Shown: positions 1 to 11,637 of the stretch, one piece after another
Numbering within the stretch: the stretch's first letter is position 1
How the letters are laid out: each line of letters opens with the position of its first letter
NCBI RefSeq assembly: GCF_003672135.1
Contig: NC_039518.1
Coordinates: forward strand, 248,001 to 312,000
DNA from: Ooceraea biroi
Taxonomy: Eukaryota > Arthropoda > Insecta > Hymenoptera > Formicidae
Length of the DNA stretch: 64,000 nucleotides
Reading direction: 5' to 3'
Made by a program: the position numbers and the translations under genes
The notes under the pieces: model-generated
Databases searched by the model: none
What the model was told of the DNA's origin: nothing
Seen by the model: only the letters and a program-made list of their open reading frames with translations

Positions 1-551
1 CTCGTTCGCACCTACGTGCACTTCTCTTGCTTGGTGCAACGTGCCATGAGTGCGTGTTAGTCTTATGCGAGTATTATGTCTTACGCAATTATGTTGCGTT
101 GCGCAATTTATATACCGTAACACAATTATACGTACACGGGTACAATTTACGTGATGAGAAATTATTCACGCGTGGATTGCTTCTGTCTGCTAGTTTACTC
201 TTACTTTTCGTAATTATCTGGCGACTAATGATTGATAGAGTGTGTGTACAGTCACGTAAGGCTATTGGAGATTAAAATTGAGATTGCCAAATGCCAAAGT
301 CTGCTTCGTAATATCTATGCAAAACTTGTTCGCGCAATACATTTATGTTTCTATTTTAAAATGGATTTTTATTTTAATTTAATTTTAATTTAATTTAATT
401 TAATTTTTAATTTAATTTAAAAAAGTTCTACTCAATCTCTACTCAAAACGAAATTTATGATACGCTTTTTCGCGAAATTTTATAATATATATAAATGCTA
501 TACATAATTGAGCCTATCAACGTAATGGAATGGGATATCGAAATAAACTTA
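1..551. other. AT-rich intergenic sequence, no gene recognised
   Basis: Open frames here are short and resemble no family I know. Positions about 368-424 are a low-complexity run of ATTTA/TTTAA repeats. Nothing else is identifiable before the inverted-repeat element that starts near 552. Confidence 0.5.
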
Positions 552-1050
552 TACGGGGTGTCTGACATAAGGCGAAAAATCTCTCGCCTACAGATCTCGT
601 CAAACTGAATTAAAAAGTCCTGTACCATTTTGCAAACAACCACGTAAAATTCCGAGTACTTAAGTAAAGAAAGTTCGCTAATTCAACGGACGCGATTGGC
701 AGCAAGGAAAGTAGGCATGAATGACGTAAAAAACGACTAGACGCGCGCGCGACGCGACAGCAGCGAGTATCGAGTTACAGCGGCAGGCGAGACGACGCGT
801 GGACAATACTTTCTCAGCGTCTTATTCACGCGCTCGTGTTGCTGAGAAAGAGTTGTCGCGTTATCTCTTTTGTGATGTATATACACGTATTTCTTTGAAA
901 AAAAATAACGTGTTCGCGAACTTTCTTTACTTAATTACTCGAAATTTTACGTAGTTGTTTGCAAAATGGTACAGGACTTTTTAATTCAGTTTGACGAGAT
1001 CTCCCTGTGGGCGCGACCTGTGTTTTTCGCCTTATGTCAGACACTCTGTA
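552..1050. mobile_element. Short inverted-repeat DNA element (MITE-like)
   Basis: The two ends are inverted copies of each other over roughly 120 bp. Both carry the core GTGTCTGACATAAGGCGAAA near the tip and, further in, a shared block ending in AAGTAAAGAAAGTTCGC. The left arm is about 552-680 and the right arm about 915-1050; each tip lies next to TA/TATA, consistent with a TA target. The right arm has a small insertion near 1003-1020. The 230-bp GC-rich centre holds a smaller stem (about 802-814 with 841-857). No transposase frame exists, so it must be non-autonomous. Superfamily is not assigned. Confidence 0.75.
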
Positions 1051-1275
1051 TATTCACAACTGGATAACAAAGTATTAGGAGTGTGATTTAGTTTTGAGGG
1101 TTTTGCAACAGATGGCTGTAGTGTCAGTTTGTTCCAATAGCTGTTTCCGATAACTGTTGTTTCTTACGGTGTTGACATTATCCATGACATTTAGTAGCAT
1201 TATAGCAATAGATGCAATAACAGTCGTGTTTATATCATCGTAAAAATGCAACTTCTGAAAGCTCTTTAGCATTTT

Positions 1276-2180
1276 CGACATGCGTTGCTTTTGTTTTTTA
1301 ATCAAAACAAAACTGCGGCTGACGGTTATAGAATTCTTGTGGAAACTTATGGTGATTCTGCCCCATCAATTAAGACGTGTGAATACTGGTTTAGACGCTT
1401 TAAAAGTGGTGATACTGATGTGAAGGACAAAGAACGCTCGGGACAACCAAGAAAGCTTGAAAATGCAGATTTGCAAGCATTATTGGACGAAAATCCAACA
1501 CGATCCACTTCAGAACTTGCCAGAGCATTAAATGTCGATCGTACAACAGTTACCAAACATTTACATGAAATGGGAAAAATTCAGAAGGAAGGGAAACGGG
1601 TTCGACATCAATTATCGGAAAGTGCCATTGCGAACCGGTTGAACATTTGCATTTCGTTGATCGCCAGGCAAAAAAAGAAGAGTCTTTCGTCTCGGATTGT
1701 TACTGGGGATGAAAAGTGGATCTATTTTGATAATCCGAAACGCCGAAAATCATGGGTGGATCCAGGCGAACCATCAACATCCACTCCGAGACGCAATATT
1801 CACGGTTCAAAAGTAATGCTCCGTATTTGGTGGGATGGTGTACTATGAGCTGTTAAATCCGCATGAGACTGTCACGGCTGATCGTTATCGACACCAATTG
1901 TACAAGTTGAAGCAAGCATTGGACCAAAACCGACCATCAATTGCGAGTAAACGACGGAAAGTGATTCTTCTTCGTGACAACGCTCGACCTCACGTTGCGT
2001 TATCAGTGAAATAAACACTGTTAGAGCTTGAATGGCAAGTCTTACCGCACCCCGCGTATTCTCCGGACATTGCTCCATGCGATTATTATTTGTTCCGGTC
2101 GATGCAACACGCTTTAGAGGATACACACTTTGATAATTTCGAAGAAGTGCGAAAATTCGTCGACGAATGAATCAACTGAA
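1276..2180 (+). pseudogene. Mariner transposase, first (5'-complete) unit, broken
   Basis: The frame shows the N-terminal helix-turn-helix region (FNQNKTAADGYRILVETYGD, then CEYWFRRFKSGD), the second HTH (TSELARALNVDRTTVTKHL), the catalytic block VTGDEKWIYFDNPKRRKSW, and in a shifted frame LLRDNARPHV and YSPDIAPCD. The spacing after the second Asp fits DD34D mariner, closest in style to the mauritiana subfamily (inference). Lesions: a TAG upstream of the first conserved residues, a frameshift after IWWDG near 1843, and a TAA in place of a Gln codon at about 2011-2013. The second Asp is preceded by Arg where His is usual. It cannot make active transposase. Confidence 0.88.
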
Positions 2181-2211
2181 AAGAAGAGTCATTTTATCGT
2201 GGTGGAATTCA

Positions 2212-4939
2212 TCTCTTGCCAGAGCATTAAATGTTGATCGTACAACAGTTACCAAACATTTACATGAAATGGAAAAACTTCAGAAAGAAGGGAAATGGGT
2301 TCGACATCAATTATCGGAAAGTGCCATTGCGAACCGGTTGAACATTTGCATTTCGTTGATCGCCAGGCAAAAAAAGAAGAGTCTTTCGTCTCGGATTGTT
2401 ACTGGGGATGAAAAGTGGATCTATTTTGATAATCCGAAACGCCGAAAATCATGGGTGGATCCAGGCGAACCATCAACATCCACTCCGAGACGCAATATTC
2501 ACGGTTCAAAAGTAATGCTCTGTATTTGGTGGAATGGTGTACTATGAGCTGTTAAATCCGCATGAGACTGTCACGGCTGATCGTTATCGACACCAATTGT
2601 ACAAGTTGAAGCAAGCATTGGACCAAAACCGACCACCAATTGCGAGTAAACGACGGAAAGTGATTCTTCTTCGTGACAACGCTCGACCTCATGTTGCGTT
2701 ATCAGTGAAACAAACACTGTTAGAGCTTGAATGGCAAGTCTTCTCCGGACATTGCTCCATGCGATTATTATTTGTTCCGGTCGATGCAACACGCTTTAGA
2801 GGATACACACTTTCATAATTTCGAAGAAGTGCGAAAATTCGTCGACGAATGAATCAACTGAAAAGAAGAGTCATTTTATCGTGGTGGAATTCATCTCTTG
2901 CCAGAGCATTAAATGTTGATCGTACAACAGTTACCAAACATTTACATGAAATGGAAAAACTTCAGAAAGAAGGGAAATGGGTTCGACATCAATTATCGGA
3001 AAGTGCCATTGCGAACCGGTTGAACATTTGCATTTCGTTGATCGCCAGGCAAAAAAAGAAGAGTCTTTCGTCTCGGATTGTTACTGGGGATGAAAAGTGG
3101 ATCTATTTTGATAATCCGAAACGCCGAAAATCATGGGTGGATCCAGGCGAACCATCAACATCCACTCCGAGACGCAATATTCACGGTTCAAAAGTAATGC
3201 TCTGTATTTGGTGGAATGGTGTACTATGAGCTGTTAAATCCGCATGAGACTGTCACGGCTGATCGTTATCGACACCAATTGTACAAGTTGAAGCAAGCAT
3301 TGGACCAAAACCGACCACCAATTGCGAGTAAACGACGGAAAGTGATTCTTCTTCGTGACAACGCTCGACCTCATGTTGCGTTATCAGTGAAACAAACACT
3401 GTTAGAGCTTGAATGGCAAGTCTTCTCCGGACATTGCTCCATGCGATTATTATTTGTTCCGGTCGATGCAACACGCTTTAGAGGATACACACTTTCATAA
3501 TTTCGAAGAAGTGCGAAAATTCGTCGACGAATGAATCAACTGAAAAGAAGAGTCATTTTATCGTGGTGGAATTCATCTCTTGCCAGAGCATTAAATGTTG
3601 ATCGTACAACAGTTACCAAACATTTACATGAAATGGAAAAACTTCAGAAAGAAGGGAAATGGGTTCGACATCAATTATCGGAAAGTGCCATTGCGAACCG
3701 GTTGAACATTTGCATTTCGTTGATCGCCAGGCAAAAAAAGAAGAGTCTTTCGTCTCGGATTGTTACTGGGGATGAAAAGTGGATCTATTTTGATAATCCG
3801 AAACGCCGAAAATCATGGGTGGATCCAGGCGAACCATCAACATCCACTCCGAGACGCAATATTCACGGTTCAAAAGTAATGCTCTGTATTTGGTGGAATG
3901 GTGTACTATGAGCTGTTAAATCCGCATGAGACTGTCACGGCTGATCGTTATCGACACCAATTGTACAAGTTGAAGCAAGCATTGGACCAAAACCGACCAC
4001 CAATTGCGAGTAAACGACGGAAAGTGATTCTTCTTCGTGACAACGCTCGACCTCATGTTGCGTTATCAGTGAAACAAACACTGTTAGAGCTTGAATGGCA
4101 AGTCTTCTCCGGACATTGCTCCATGCGATTATTATTTGTTCCGGTCGATGCAACACGCTTTAGAGGATACACACTTTCATAATTTCGAAGAAGTGCGAAA
4201 ATTCGTCGACGAATGAATCAACTGAAAAGAAGAGTCATTTTATCGTGGTGGAATTCATCTCTTGCCAGAGCATTAAATGTTGATCGTACAACAGTTACCA
4301 AACATTTACATGAAATGGAAAAACTTCAGAAAGAAGGGAAATGGGTTCGACATCAATTATCGGAAAGTGCCATTGCGAACCGGTTGAACATTTGCATTTC
4401 GTTGATCGCCAGGCAAAAAAAGAAGAGTCTTTCGTCTCGGATTGTTACTGGGGATGAAAAGTGGATCTATTTTGATAATCCGAAACGCCGAAAATCATGG
4501 GTGGATCCAGGCGAACCATCAACATCCACTCCGAGACGCAATATTCACGGTTCAAAAGTAATGCTCTGTATTTGGTGGAATGGTGTACTATGAGCTGTTA
4601 AATCCGCATGAGACTGTCACGGCTGATCGTTATCGACACCAATTGTACAAGTTGAAGCAAGCATTGGACCAAAACCGACCACCAATTGCGAGTAAACGAC
4701 GGAAAGTGATTCTTCTTCGTGACAACGCTCGACCTCATGTTGCGTTATCAGTGAAACAAACACTGTTAGAGCTTGAATGGCAAGTCTTCTCCGGACATTG
4801 CTCCATGCGATTATTATTTGTTCCGGTCGATGCAACACGCTTTAGAGGATACACACTTTCATAATTTCGAAGAAGTGCGAAAATTCGTCGACGAATGGAT
4901 CAACTGAAAAGAAGAGTCATTTGATCGTGGTGGAATCCA
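2212..4939 (+). repeat. Four near-identical 682-bp tandem units inside the mariner
   Basis: The four units look almost identical base for base; each gives the same 126-residue frame (starting at 2167, 2849, 3531 and 4213) followed by the same 94-residue frame. Every unit joins the 3' end of the transposase gene (…CATCTCTTGCCAGA) to its middle (CTTGCCAGAGCATTAA…). The nine bases CTTGCCAGA occur at both original sites, near 1515 and near 5640, so the junction is a microhomology join. All four lack the same 17 bp ahead of CTCCGGACATTG, which the outer units keep. Later rounds therefore copied one already-deleted unit. Confidence 0.93.
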
Positions 4940-5700
4940 TCTCTTGCCAGAGCATTAAATGTTGATCGTACAACAGTTACCAAACATTTACATGAAATGG
5001 AAAAACTTCAGAAAGAAGGGAAATGGGTTCGACATCAATTATCGGAAAGTGCCATTGCGAACCGGTTGAACATTTGCATTTCGTTGATCGCCAGGCAAAA
5101 AAAGAAGAGTCTTTCGTCTCGGATTGTTACTGGGGATGAAAAGTGGATCTATTTTGATAATCCGAAACGCCGAAAATCATGGGTGGATCCAGGCGAACCA
5201 TCAACACCCACTCCGAGACGCAATATTCACGGTTCAAAAGTAATGCTCTGTATTTGGTGGGATAGAGTACTATGAGCTGTTAAATCCGCAAGAGACTGTC
5301 ACGGCTGATCGTTATCGACACCAATTGTACAAGTTGAAGCAAGCATTGGACCAAAACCGACCACCAATTGCGAGTAAACGACGGAAAGTGATTCTTCTTC
5401 GTGACAACGCTCGACCTCACGTTGCGTTATCAGTGAAACAAACACTGTTAGAGCTTGAATGGCAAGTCTTACCGCACCCCGCGTATTCTCCGGACATTGC
5501 TCTATGCGATTATTATTTGTTCCGGTCGATGCAACACGCTTTAGAGGATACACACTTTGATAATTTGGATGAAGTGCGAAAATTCGTCGACGAATGAATC
5601 AACTGAAAAGAAGAGTCATTTTATCGTGGTGGAATCCATCTCTTGCCAGAAAGATGGGAAAAAGTTATAGAAAACGAAGGAAAATATTTTGATGAAGGTA
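4940..5700 (+). pseudogene. Mariner transposase, last (3'-complete) unit, broken
   Basis: This unit keeps the 17 bp missing from the inner copies, so LPHPAYSPDIALCDYYLF is readable, and it runs on to the normal C-terminus (LPERWEKVIENEGKYF-like) and 3' TIR. It has no N-terminal HTH of its own, being joined to the previous unit at CTTGCCAGA. The frameshift after IWWD is present here too. Ala-Leu-Cys precedes the third Asp where family members usually have Ala-Pro-Ser. Confidence 0.85.
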
Positions 5701-5773
5701 TTCATTCATTATCATATTTAAATACATGCGATTTTGAGCAAAAAGCCCTCAAAAGTAAATTACACCCCTAATA

Positions 5774-7097
5774 CAATCGCAAGTGAAAAATCTTTTAATG
5801 CGCGCGAGTAAAATAATTGTTAAAAACTTTTATCTCGACTTTTCTTTGCCCGCATGTTTTAAACGCACCTAATGGTAATTGTAATCGCGTCGCGAATAAT
5901 GGATAATTAACAAAATTGATGAAAAAGTAAATACCGTAGAAATTGTGTAACAACGCGAAAAATATTTGTGTGATGCCATATCTGATGCAATTGCTGCGCC
6001 AATTTTCAATACCGTCTTATTTTACAATATGTGGACGGTAAAACAGACAACTCCAGGATCCCTTAAAAGACTTAAAACAATAGCACGTAAATACCAGTCG
6101 ATAATCGCGATAATGGCGACGATTCCGCGTTATCTGAACTCCACCGTAAACGCGTGAGGGAGAGGACAGAAAATAAAAGCAGAAATGCAACGCGGACATG
6201 GAAACGCGCTTTTTCCTCCGCGCGAGAACGTACCCAACCCTGCGGAGAGTCACTCCGGAAATTGTGAAACGAGTACCCGATGGTTCCATCCTTCGTTCGC
6301 ACCACTCTGACCCTTCTACCCTCTTTCCTTCGCGTTCCTCACTCTTCCCGCGCATTTCGCTGTTCACATTCTCTCTCTCTTTCCCTTCCTCTCTTCCTCA
6401 TCGCTTCCGACTATCGGCGCGACGCTCGTTGCACGCGCAGTTTGGTGCTCTTTACGATCAATTACGAGGCCGTAGATTCTCAGACACCTAGCTAAGTGTA
6501 CAGAGACGATATTTCGAAATGGAAGGGAAACGTCGAGATTGCCAGGTTCTCCCGTTTTATACTATCTTTCACTGTGCCTTCATCCTCCCTTTCCCCAGTT
6601 CAGAGTACACCCTCTCGCGCGCTCCATTTCGCGATGCTCGCGCTCTCGGTTTCTCCTCCCTTTTCCCTTCGTCGCTTACCCCTTATCCTCGTGGGTATAC
6701 TCTTTGCGAGAAGACGTGTGCACGACGCGAAAAGTAAGGTCCGGCCGTATATCAGACGGAAACGGGGGACGGTCGATCGCTTATCAGCGGAAAATATCGC
6801 GAATCGATCCGCCTGCCGTTTCTACACGCGACCGTCGCCGTTCGACGACGTTATAATTCGCAGGTACACAGGAAGGGGAGAGATCACTCTTTCGTCTTCC
6901 TCTGGCTGGAGGAGAATCCTTCGTGAGATTCTGCGGGTGAGCGAATGATTTCCGAACGAGCGCACCCGCGTAATTTCACCCCCGAGAACTCCATCGCAGA
7001 AGTGGTCTGGGCAGAGGCGCGCAACACGAAACAATGCTAATCATCAATGGAAACGGGCGGAAACGTTCGCCACGAAACGTGACGGCGACGTCTGTCC
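5774..7097. other. Host sequence without a recognisable gene
   Basis: From about 6130 the sequence turns GC- and CpG-rich, with pyrimidine-rich runs near 6360-6400 and 6580-6680. Several overlapping open frames exist here (for example 6198-6491 and 6496-6948), but they are compositionally biased, overlap one another on both strands, and show no known motif. It could be a regulatory region or untranslated exon; nothing proves that. Confidence 0.4.
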
Positions 7098-7200
7098 TAC
7101 ACTGAAAAAAAATTTTGTTCAACGATCTAAACACATTTAGTTGTTTGAAGATTTAGTTAATGCAACAACTTTCTAATCAACCGAACTTAACTGTAGTCTA

Positions 7201-8485
7201 TTAGGTTGTTCATTAAGTTCTGCGGTTTTTTTGCTCTAAATTAAAACATAAATCTATTGTACTTACACATTTATTCAATCTAGAATGTATTGTCCATCTT
7301 GATCACCACCTTCTGCCAACGTTCTGGAAGGGACATAATGCCGCGTTTGTAGAAGTCGCGCGACTTCTGCGCGAAAAAGTCCTCCAAGTACGTTCGAATA
7401 TCGTCCACTGAATTAAAGCGCTGCTCGTCGAGATTGTTTTGGAGTGACCGGAACAGATGGTAATCCGACGGCGCAAGGTCTGGGGAGTACGGTGGGTGCT
7501 GCATGACTTCCCAGCCAAAGCACTTCAACTTCTTCTTGGTCACCAAAGCAGTGTGTGGTTTGGCGTTGTCGTGGTGGAAGACAACGCCCTTCCTGTTCGC
7601 CAATTCCGGCCGCTTCTCCGCCACTGCCTGCTTCAATTTTTCTAACTGAGCGCAATGCTTCTCGGCGTCGATGGTCTGACCGCGCGGAAGCAGCTCGAAG
7701 TACAGGACGCCTCGCCAATCCCACCACACACTCAGCATCACTTTCTTCGGATGCAAATCCGCTTTGGCAACCGATTGTGACGACTCACCCGGACCGCACC
7801 ATGACCGCTTGCGTCGAATGTTGTTATATACCACCCATTTTTCATCTCCCGTGACCACCCGTTTGAGAAAGGCCTCCAGCGAGTTCCATTTCAGCAGGGA
7901 TTCACAGATCATGACGCGGTCCAAAATGTTCTTTTCGGTGAGCTCGTGAGGGACCCAAACATCTGCTTTTTTCGACATCCCAAGCCGCTTTAATCGCTGC
8001 GCAACCGTTGTATGGGCGATGTCGAAGCGCTCCGCGATCTCCCGCGTCGTCAGGTGTCGGTCTGCTTTGATTGCGGCCACGATTTGGTCGTCGTCAGTGG
8101 TGGATGGACGACCGGAGCGAGCAGCATCGGAGACGTTCACATCTCCGGAACGAAAGCGCGCAAACCAACGCTGACAAGTGTCAGCGCTTATGGCTGAGTC
8201 CCCGTACACGCCACATATCTCACGTTGTGCGTCCGTCGCTTTTACTCCTTTGCGGAAGAAAAATAGCAAAATGTGCCGAAAATGCACCTTTTGATCCTCC
8301 ATTTTCAATGAATAGCGCGTACACACAACACGTCAAAACACAACAAAGACTCTGGCGAAATGTCAAGCGTTGTCTAACCTGTCACGGAGTATGCGGCAAT
8401 CCGCGGTTCAGGCGATGCATGCTATCTTTTTCAATGGACAAACGCTATCTATCGAGAAAACCGCAGAACTTAATGAACAACCTAA
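7201..8485 (-). mobile_element. Intact single-unit mariner (family M2)
   Basis: TIRs TTAGGTTGTTCATTAAGTTC (7201) and its inverted copy ending GAACAACCTAA (8485) are flanked by TA on each side (7199-7200 and 8486-8487). The length of 1285 bp is the classical mariner size. It lies inside the CACTG-ended element at 7100-10242 and is therefore the younger insertion. Near-perfect TIRs and an unbroken transposase frame make this the best candidate for a recently active element in the window. Confidence 0.95.
7280..8302 (-). CDS. Mariner transposase, uninterrupted (340 aa)
   Basis: Cut-and-paste DD34D transposase of the IS630-Tc1-mariner superfamily; it binds the TIRs and inserts at TA. I chose the ATG at 8302 (MEDQKVHFRHILLFF), which matches the usual mariner start; an in-frame ATG lies 8 codons upstream at 8326. 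Numbering from that upstream Met: first HTH about 14-62, second HTH about 92-116 (LTTREIAERFDIAHTTVAQR), linker motif WVPHEL at 124-129, then Asp161 (VVTGDEKW), Asp253 (HHDNAKPH) and Asp288 (YSPDLAPSDYHLF). Thirty-four residues separate the last two Asp, as the family requires. The C-terminus (LPERWQKVV) is present. All key residues are intact, so the protein may be functional. Confidence 0.95.
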   Translation of the reverse strand: MEDQKVHFRHILLFFFRKGVKATDAQREICGVYGDSAISADTCQRWFARFRSGDVNVSDAARSGRPSTTDDDQIVAAIKADRHLTTREIAERFDIAHTTVAQRLKRLGMSKKADVWVPHELTEKNILDRVMICESLLKWNSLEAFLKRVVTGDEKWVVYNNIRRKRSWCGPGESSQSVAKADLHPKKVMLSVWWDWRGVLYFELLPRGQTIDAEKHCAQLEKLKQAVAEKRPELANRKGVVFHHDNAKPHTALVTKKKLKCFGWEVMQHPPYSPDLAPSDYHLFRSLQNNLDEQRFNSVDDIRTYLEDFFAQKSRDFYKRGIMSLPERWQKVVIKMDNTF

Positions 8486-10244
8486 TACTTAACAAACTGT
8501 TCAATGTTAGTTGAAAAAAATGGTTCAACCATTTCATTTAGTTGACGGGACTATCATCATTTGGTTACCTTTAAGAAAAATCAGTTACCAGCGTCGTTAT
8601 ATTTATTTTGACAGTCTCACGAAGTTAACTAAATGCGTTTATATCAGACATACAAATATTTCATTGTTTTAAATGGGAGAAATTGTTTGAATGGACTGTG
8701 TCTTTATTATATGAGATAATGACGTTTTCATAAATTACATATATTCAAGACAACCAAATGTTTTGTTAAGTAAGTATACATACTGCATTGTATAGACAAA
8801 TTCTTAGGTAAGACTGACCCAATCAATTATTACTTGAAGTTTATGATAAGCTTAAATATTTACTTACTTTAACTGAATGTACAGTTTGAAAGGTAATATA
8901 TTTCAGACAATACAACTTAATTGTTTGTTGGAAAATAAGGTTGTTAATATTTTGAGTTAACAAACTTTGGGACTGGTAATGTTAAACGTATTAACAACGT
9001 TAAATCAACATTTATTTAGTTAAAGTGAACTACTCAACTTTCCAAAAGTACTAAGTAATTCTGACCATATATAGTGTTTATTTAATTCTAATTCATCTTT
9101 AAAATAAAACTAAATTTGTTTGGTTTAACATTGTAATATTCAGTTCTTTGAGAATATATATAGTTAAAGGCTTGAGATCTAATTTACATAGAACATAGTT
9201 AACTGCCCAGTCAGCATCGACCGATAGATGGCCAGGCCAGGCGTGACGTTCTCGCAAGAAACATTGCATTATCACCTTACAAATAACCATCCGGAAAACC
9301 GTGCACGCGAAAATAATATAAAGTCAATAATAATATAAAGTCGTGGTCGAAACGTTGTGCTTCACTATACGTGTGTGTAACCAACTTGGTCGTAATAAAT
9401 TAAAGATTATATAAAATATAAAGTCATTCGAATCAAATATTTGGTTACCGTATTTTAATAGCTAGTTATTCCAAAAAATGTTAATTCCAATTAACTAAAT
9501 ATTTTTTCTTGTTACCTTTCATTTGATCATAGGAAGTAAACTTTGATATCATGAAATGCCTAAATGGTTAATCGAATAAATTCGTTAGCTTTCGACAATA
9601 CTTTTTATGTTACATGAATAAATGACTTTTCTGAAGAAACAAATATTTTGTCGAACTAAGACGTCTTCACACTTAATATAACTCGTGAATGGTTTGGACT
9701 AGCAAGAACGATAGTTCATTCAATTTAATTGATTACAAACTAAGCAAAATATTTCACTTCATTAAAAGGATATTGTGTTGTGTTAAATAAACATAAAGTT
9801 CGTCCTACTCTACGTTTTGTCACTATGACTATATCCTTGGTTAAATGAAAAAATATAACGTTCGCGGTAATATTGATTTATATAGGTTTCAACTATGATG
9901 AAGTCGAACAAAAAAACTATATCCTTATTTTAAACATAGATTTTGTTGCTCTTTCATTATTTTTTGTTCGACACACACATCTTTTTGTTATCTCAATTAA
10001 TGCTATTTTATGAGTCATCAAAACATCAAAACAACAATTTCTCTTCAATTAAATATACTGTAGAATCAAATAAATATTTTGTCTGCAATAACTAAATTTG
10101 GTTGGACCAAATTTAAAAATATCGTAACCATTAAACAAAATATTTAGTTCTTATTACATTGACATTTATTTGAACGTATCCGACCGCAGCATTTTGTTGA
10201 GTCAAATAATTGTTTTTTCGTTGAACAAATTTTTTTTCAGTGTA

Positions 10245-11637
10245 CACTGGCATCTGCATCTCACAAATGGCGAGCAGATGTGATCGTTATTCCTCACCCC
10301 TTCCTTTTCCTTGATCGATTTTTCATTGGCATAATTACGCGGCCACGAATGTGTAACCACAGATGTGTTTTACGATACGGCATTCTTCGGCTAGGCGAAG
10401 AAACGAACACGTTACGACGAGCTCCATTAACGACGTTCTTCGGTCATCATCGCGCGCCTCGACGCCTCCCCATTTTCGTCGCGCGAGTGACGCGGCGATT
10501 GCATAATTCTCCGTTCGGTAATTAACGTGGCAAGCGCACCGAACGAATTATCATACGCGGTATCGGAATCGAGGCATGAATAATCGTACCAGGAACGAGT
10601 AATTGCCGAGCGCGCTTCAATTAACTTGGTGACTTCCATTAAAGGTATCTAACCGCTCTATTAGAGACGCTCCGGCTCGAACTCGACGCCCGTATCGACC
10701 TGCGAGGCCATCAAAGCGTCGCGGGAGCATTCCAAGCGGAGATTGCTTGCAGCTTCGCTCGCGCGCGGCGAGTCCGGCAAATCGCAGGCATCACGCGTCA
10801 CACACGGAGTAAGCTCCGTATTATTTCGTAACGTTCCGTCGCCGGAACATCCCCCACCCCTTTGCACGTTAGAGCGTAAAGGGAACTAGATTTCCCTCTG
10901 CGATTCATCCTGCCGTCCGCGCTAACAAAACGACCGCGCGAGAGAGCGCGTCGCTCTTATCGGCTGCCTGGCAATCTGAAAGTGTCCTTGATATCCCATG
11001 GTTTCCTTTAGACACGACGAGAGAGGTAGAGCAAGAATAAACCAGCATGGCGCGTATAAGAGAAGATAAAATCGCTCGTTCTTTACGCCCGCCGGCGCTT
11101 CGTCCATCCCCGAGGCTCCGCGCGGGAATTCCGAGCGGGACACGACTGGACGGGAAAGGAGGAGAGTGGACTGTTGGTCAAACTAATAAAAGACGGCTTA
11201 CCGCTCTACTACTCCGCGGAACCGACCATCCCGCTTGCACAGCTTGCGGGAAAGCCTGCGACTTTTGCTTCCCTCCTCACGCAATCCTCCTTCCTTTTCC
11301 TGCCTCGAGAACGGGAAGAGGAGAAGTTGCTACTCCAGCCGCTCCAGCAGGGTCATACGAGCACACGCTGCCGCAGGGATGGACACGCGGGAAAGAAGTC
11401 GCGCCGAGAATACTTATAAAGAGATCACGCGCGCCGCGCAGATGGACGATAAGTGGCGGGCGACAGGTAGAAAATCGCGCGACACGATTGAAAATTTCTC
11501 TCTCGCGGTCCACGAAAGCCACGACAGACCGAGGGAGGCTACGCAGCCCGTAGCCTCGAGACTAAAATGGATCGAGCTGGACTCGTTCGGCTTAATCAAA
11601 TTGTTTCATCGTAAAGGGATGCCCGCGAGGCACTTTA
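10245..11637. other. Host intergenic sequence, CpG-rich
   Basis: GC-rich sequence with scattered CG dinucleotides and several overlapping open frames on both strands (the longest about 11047-11553). None shows a known domain, splice pattern or homologous repeat in the window. It ends where the 1.03-kb tandem repeat begins. Confidence 0.4.

Larger units (their letters stand above)
1075..5771 (+). mobile_element. Mariner element (family M1) with tandemly multiplied interior
   Basis: Outer TIRs are TTAGGAGTGTGATTTAG at 1075 and its inverted counterpart ending CACCCCTAA at 5771. Both are flanked by TA (1073-1074 and 5772-5773), the mariner target duplication. Relatives of the same family elsewhere in the window are about 1.24 kb, but this one is 4.7 kb because most of the transposase region is present six times head to tail. 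Units begin near 1519, 2219, 2901, 3583, 4265 and 4947. Spacing is 682 bp for the four inner units and 699 bp for the first and last, the difference being a 17-bp deletion shared by the inner four. No unit encodes a complete transposase. Confidence 0.93.
7100..10242. mobile_element. AT-rich DNA element with CACTG termini, split by a mariner
   Basis: The left end CACTGAAAAAAAATTT…GTTCAACGA (7100) is matched by an inverted copy at the right end (…TCGTTGAACAAATTTTTTTTCAGTG, ending 10242). Both ends abut TA (7098-7099, 10243-10244). With the nested mariner (7201-8485 plus one TA) removed, the element is about 1.86 kb. The interior is AT-rich, with many dispersed short motifs such as TTAACT, AAATATTTTG and TTGTTCAAC, typical of subterminal repeats. 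No transposase frame was found, so it is non-autonomous. TA target and CAGTG-like tips would fit Tc1/mariner-type elements, but the superfamily is uncertain. Confidence 0.78.

Noticed and set aside
6198..6948. Overlapping frames of 97 and 150 residues in a CpG- and pyrimidine-rich region
   Set aside because: Biased composition, overlap with frames on the other strand, and no recognised motif; likely chance.
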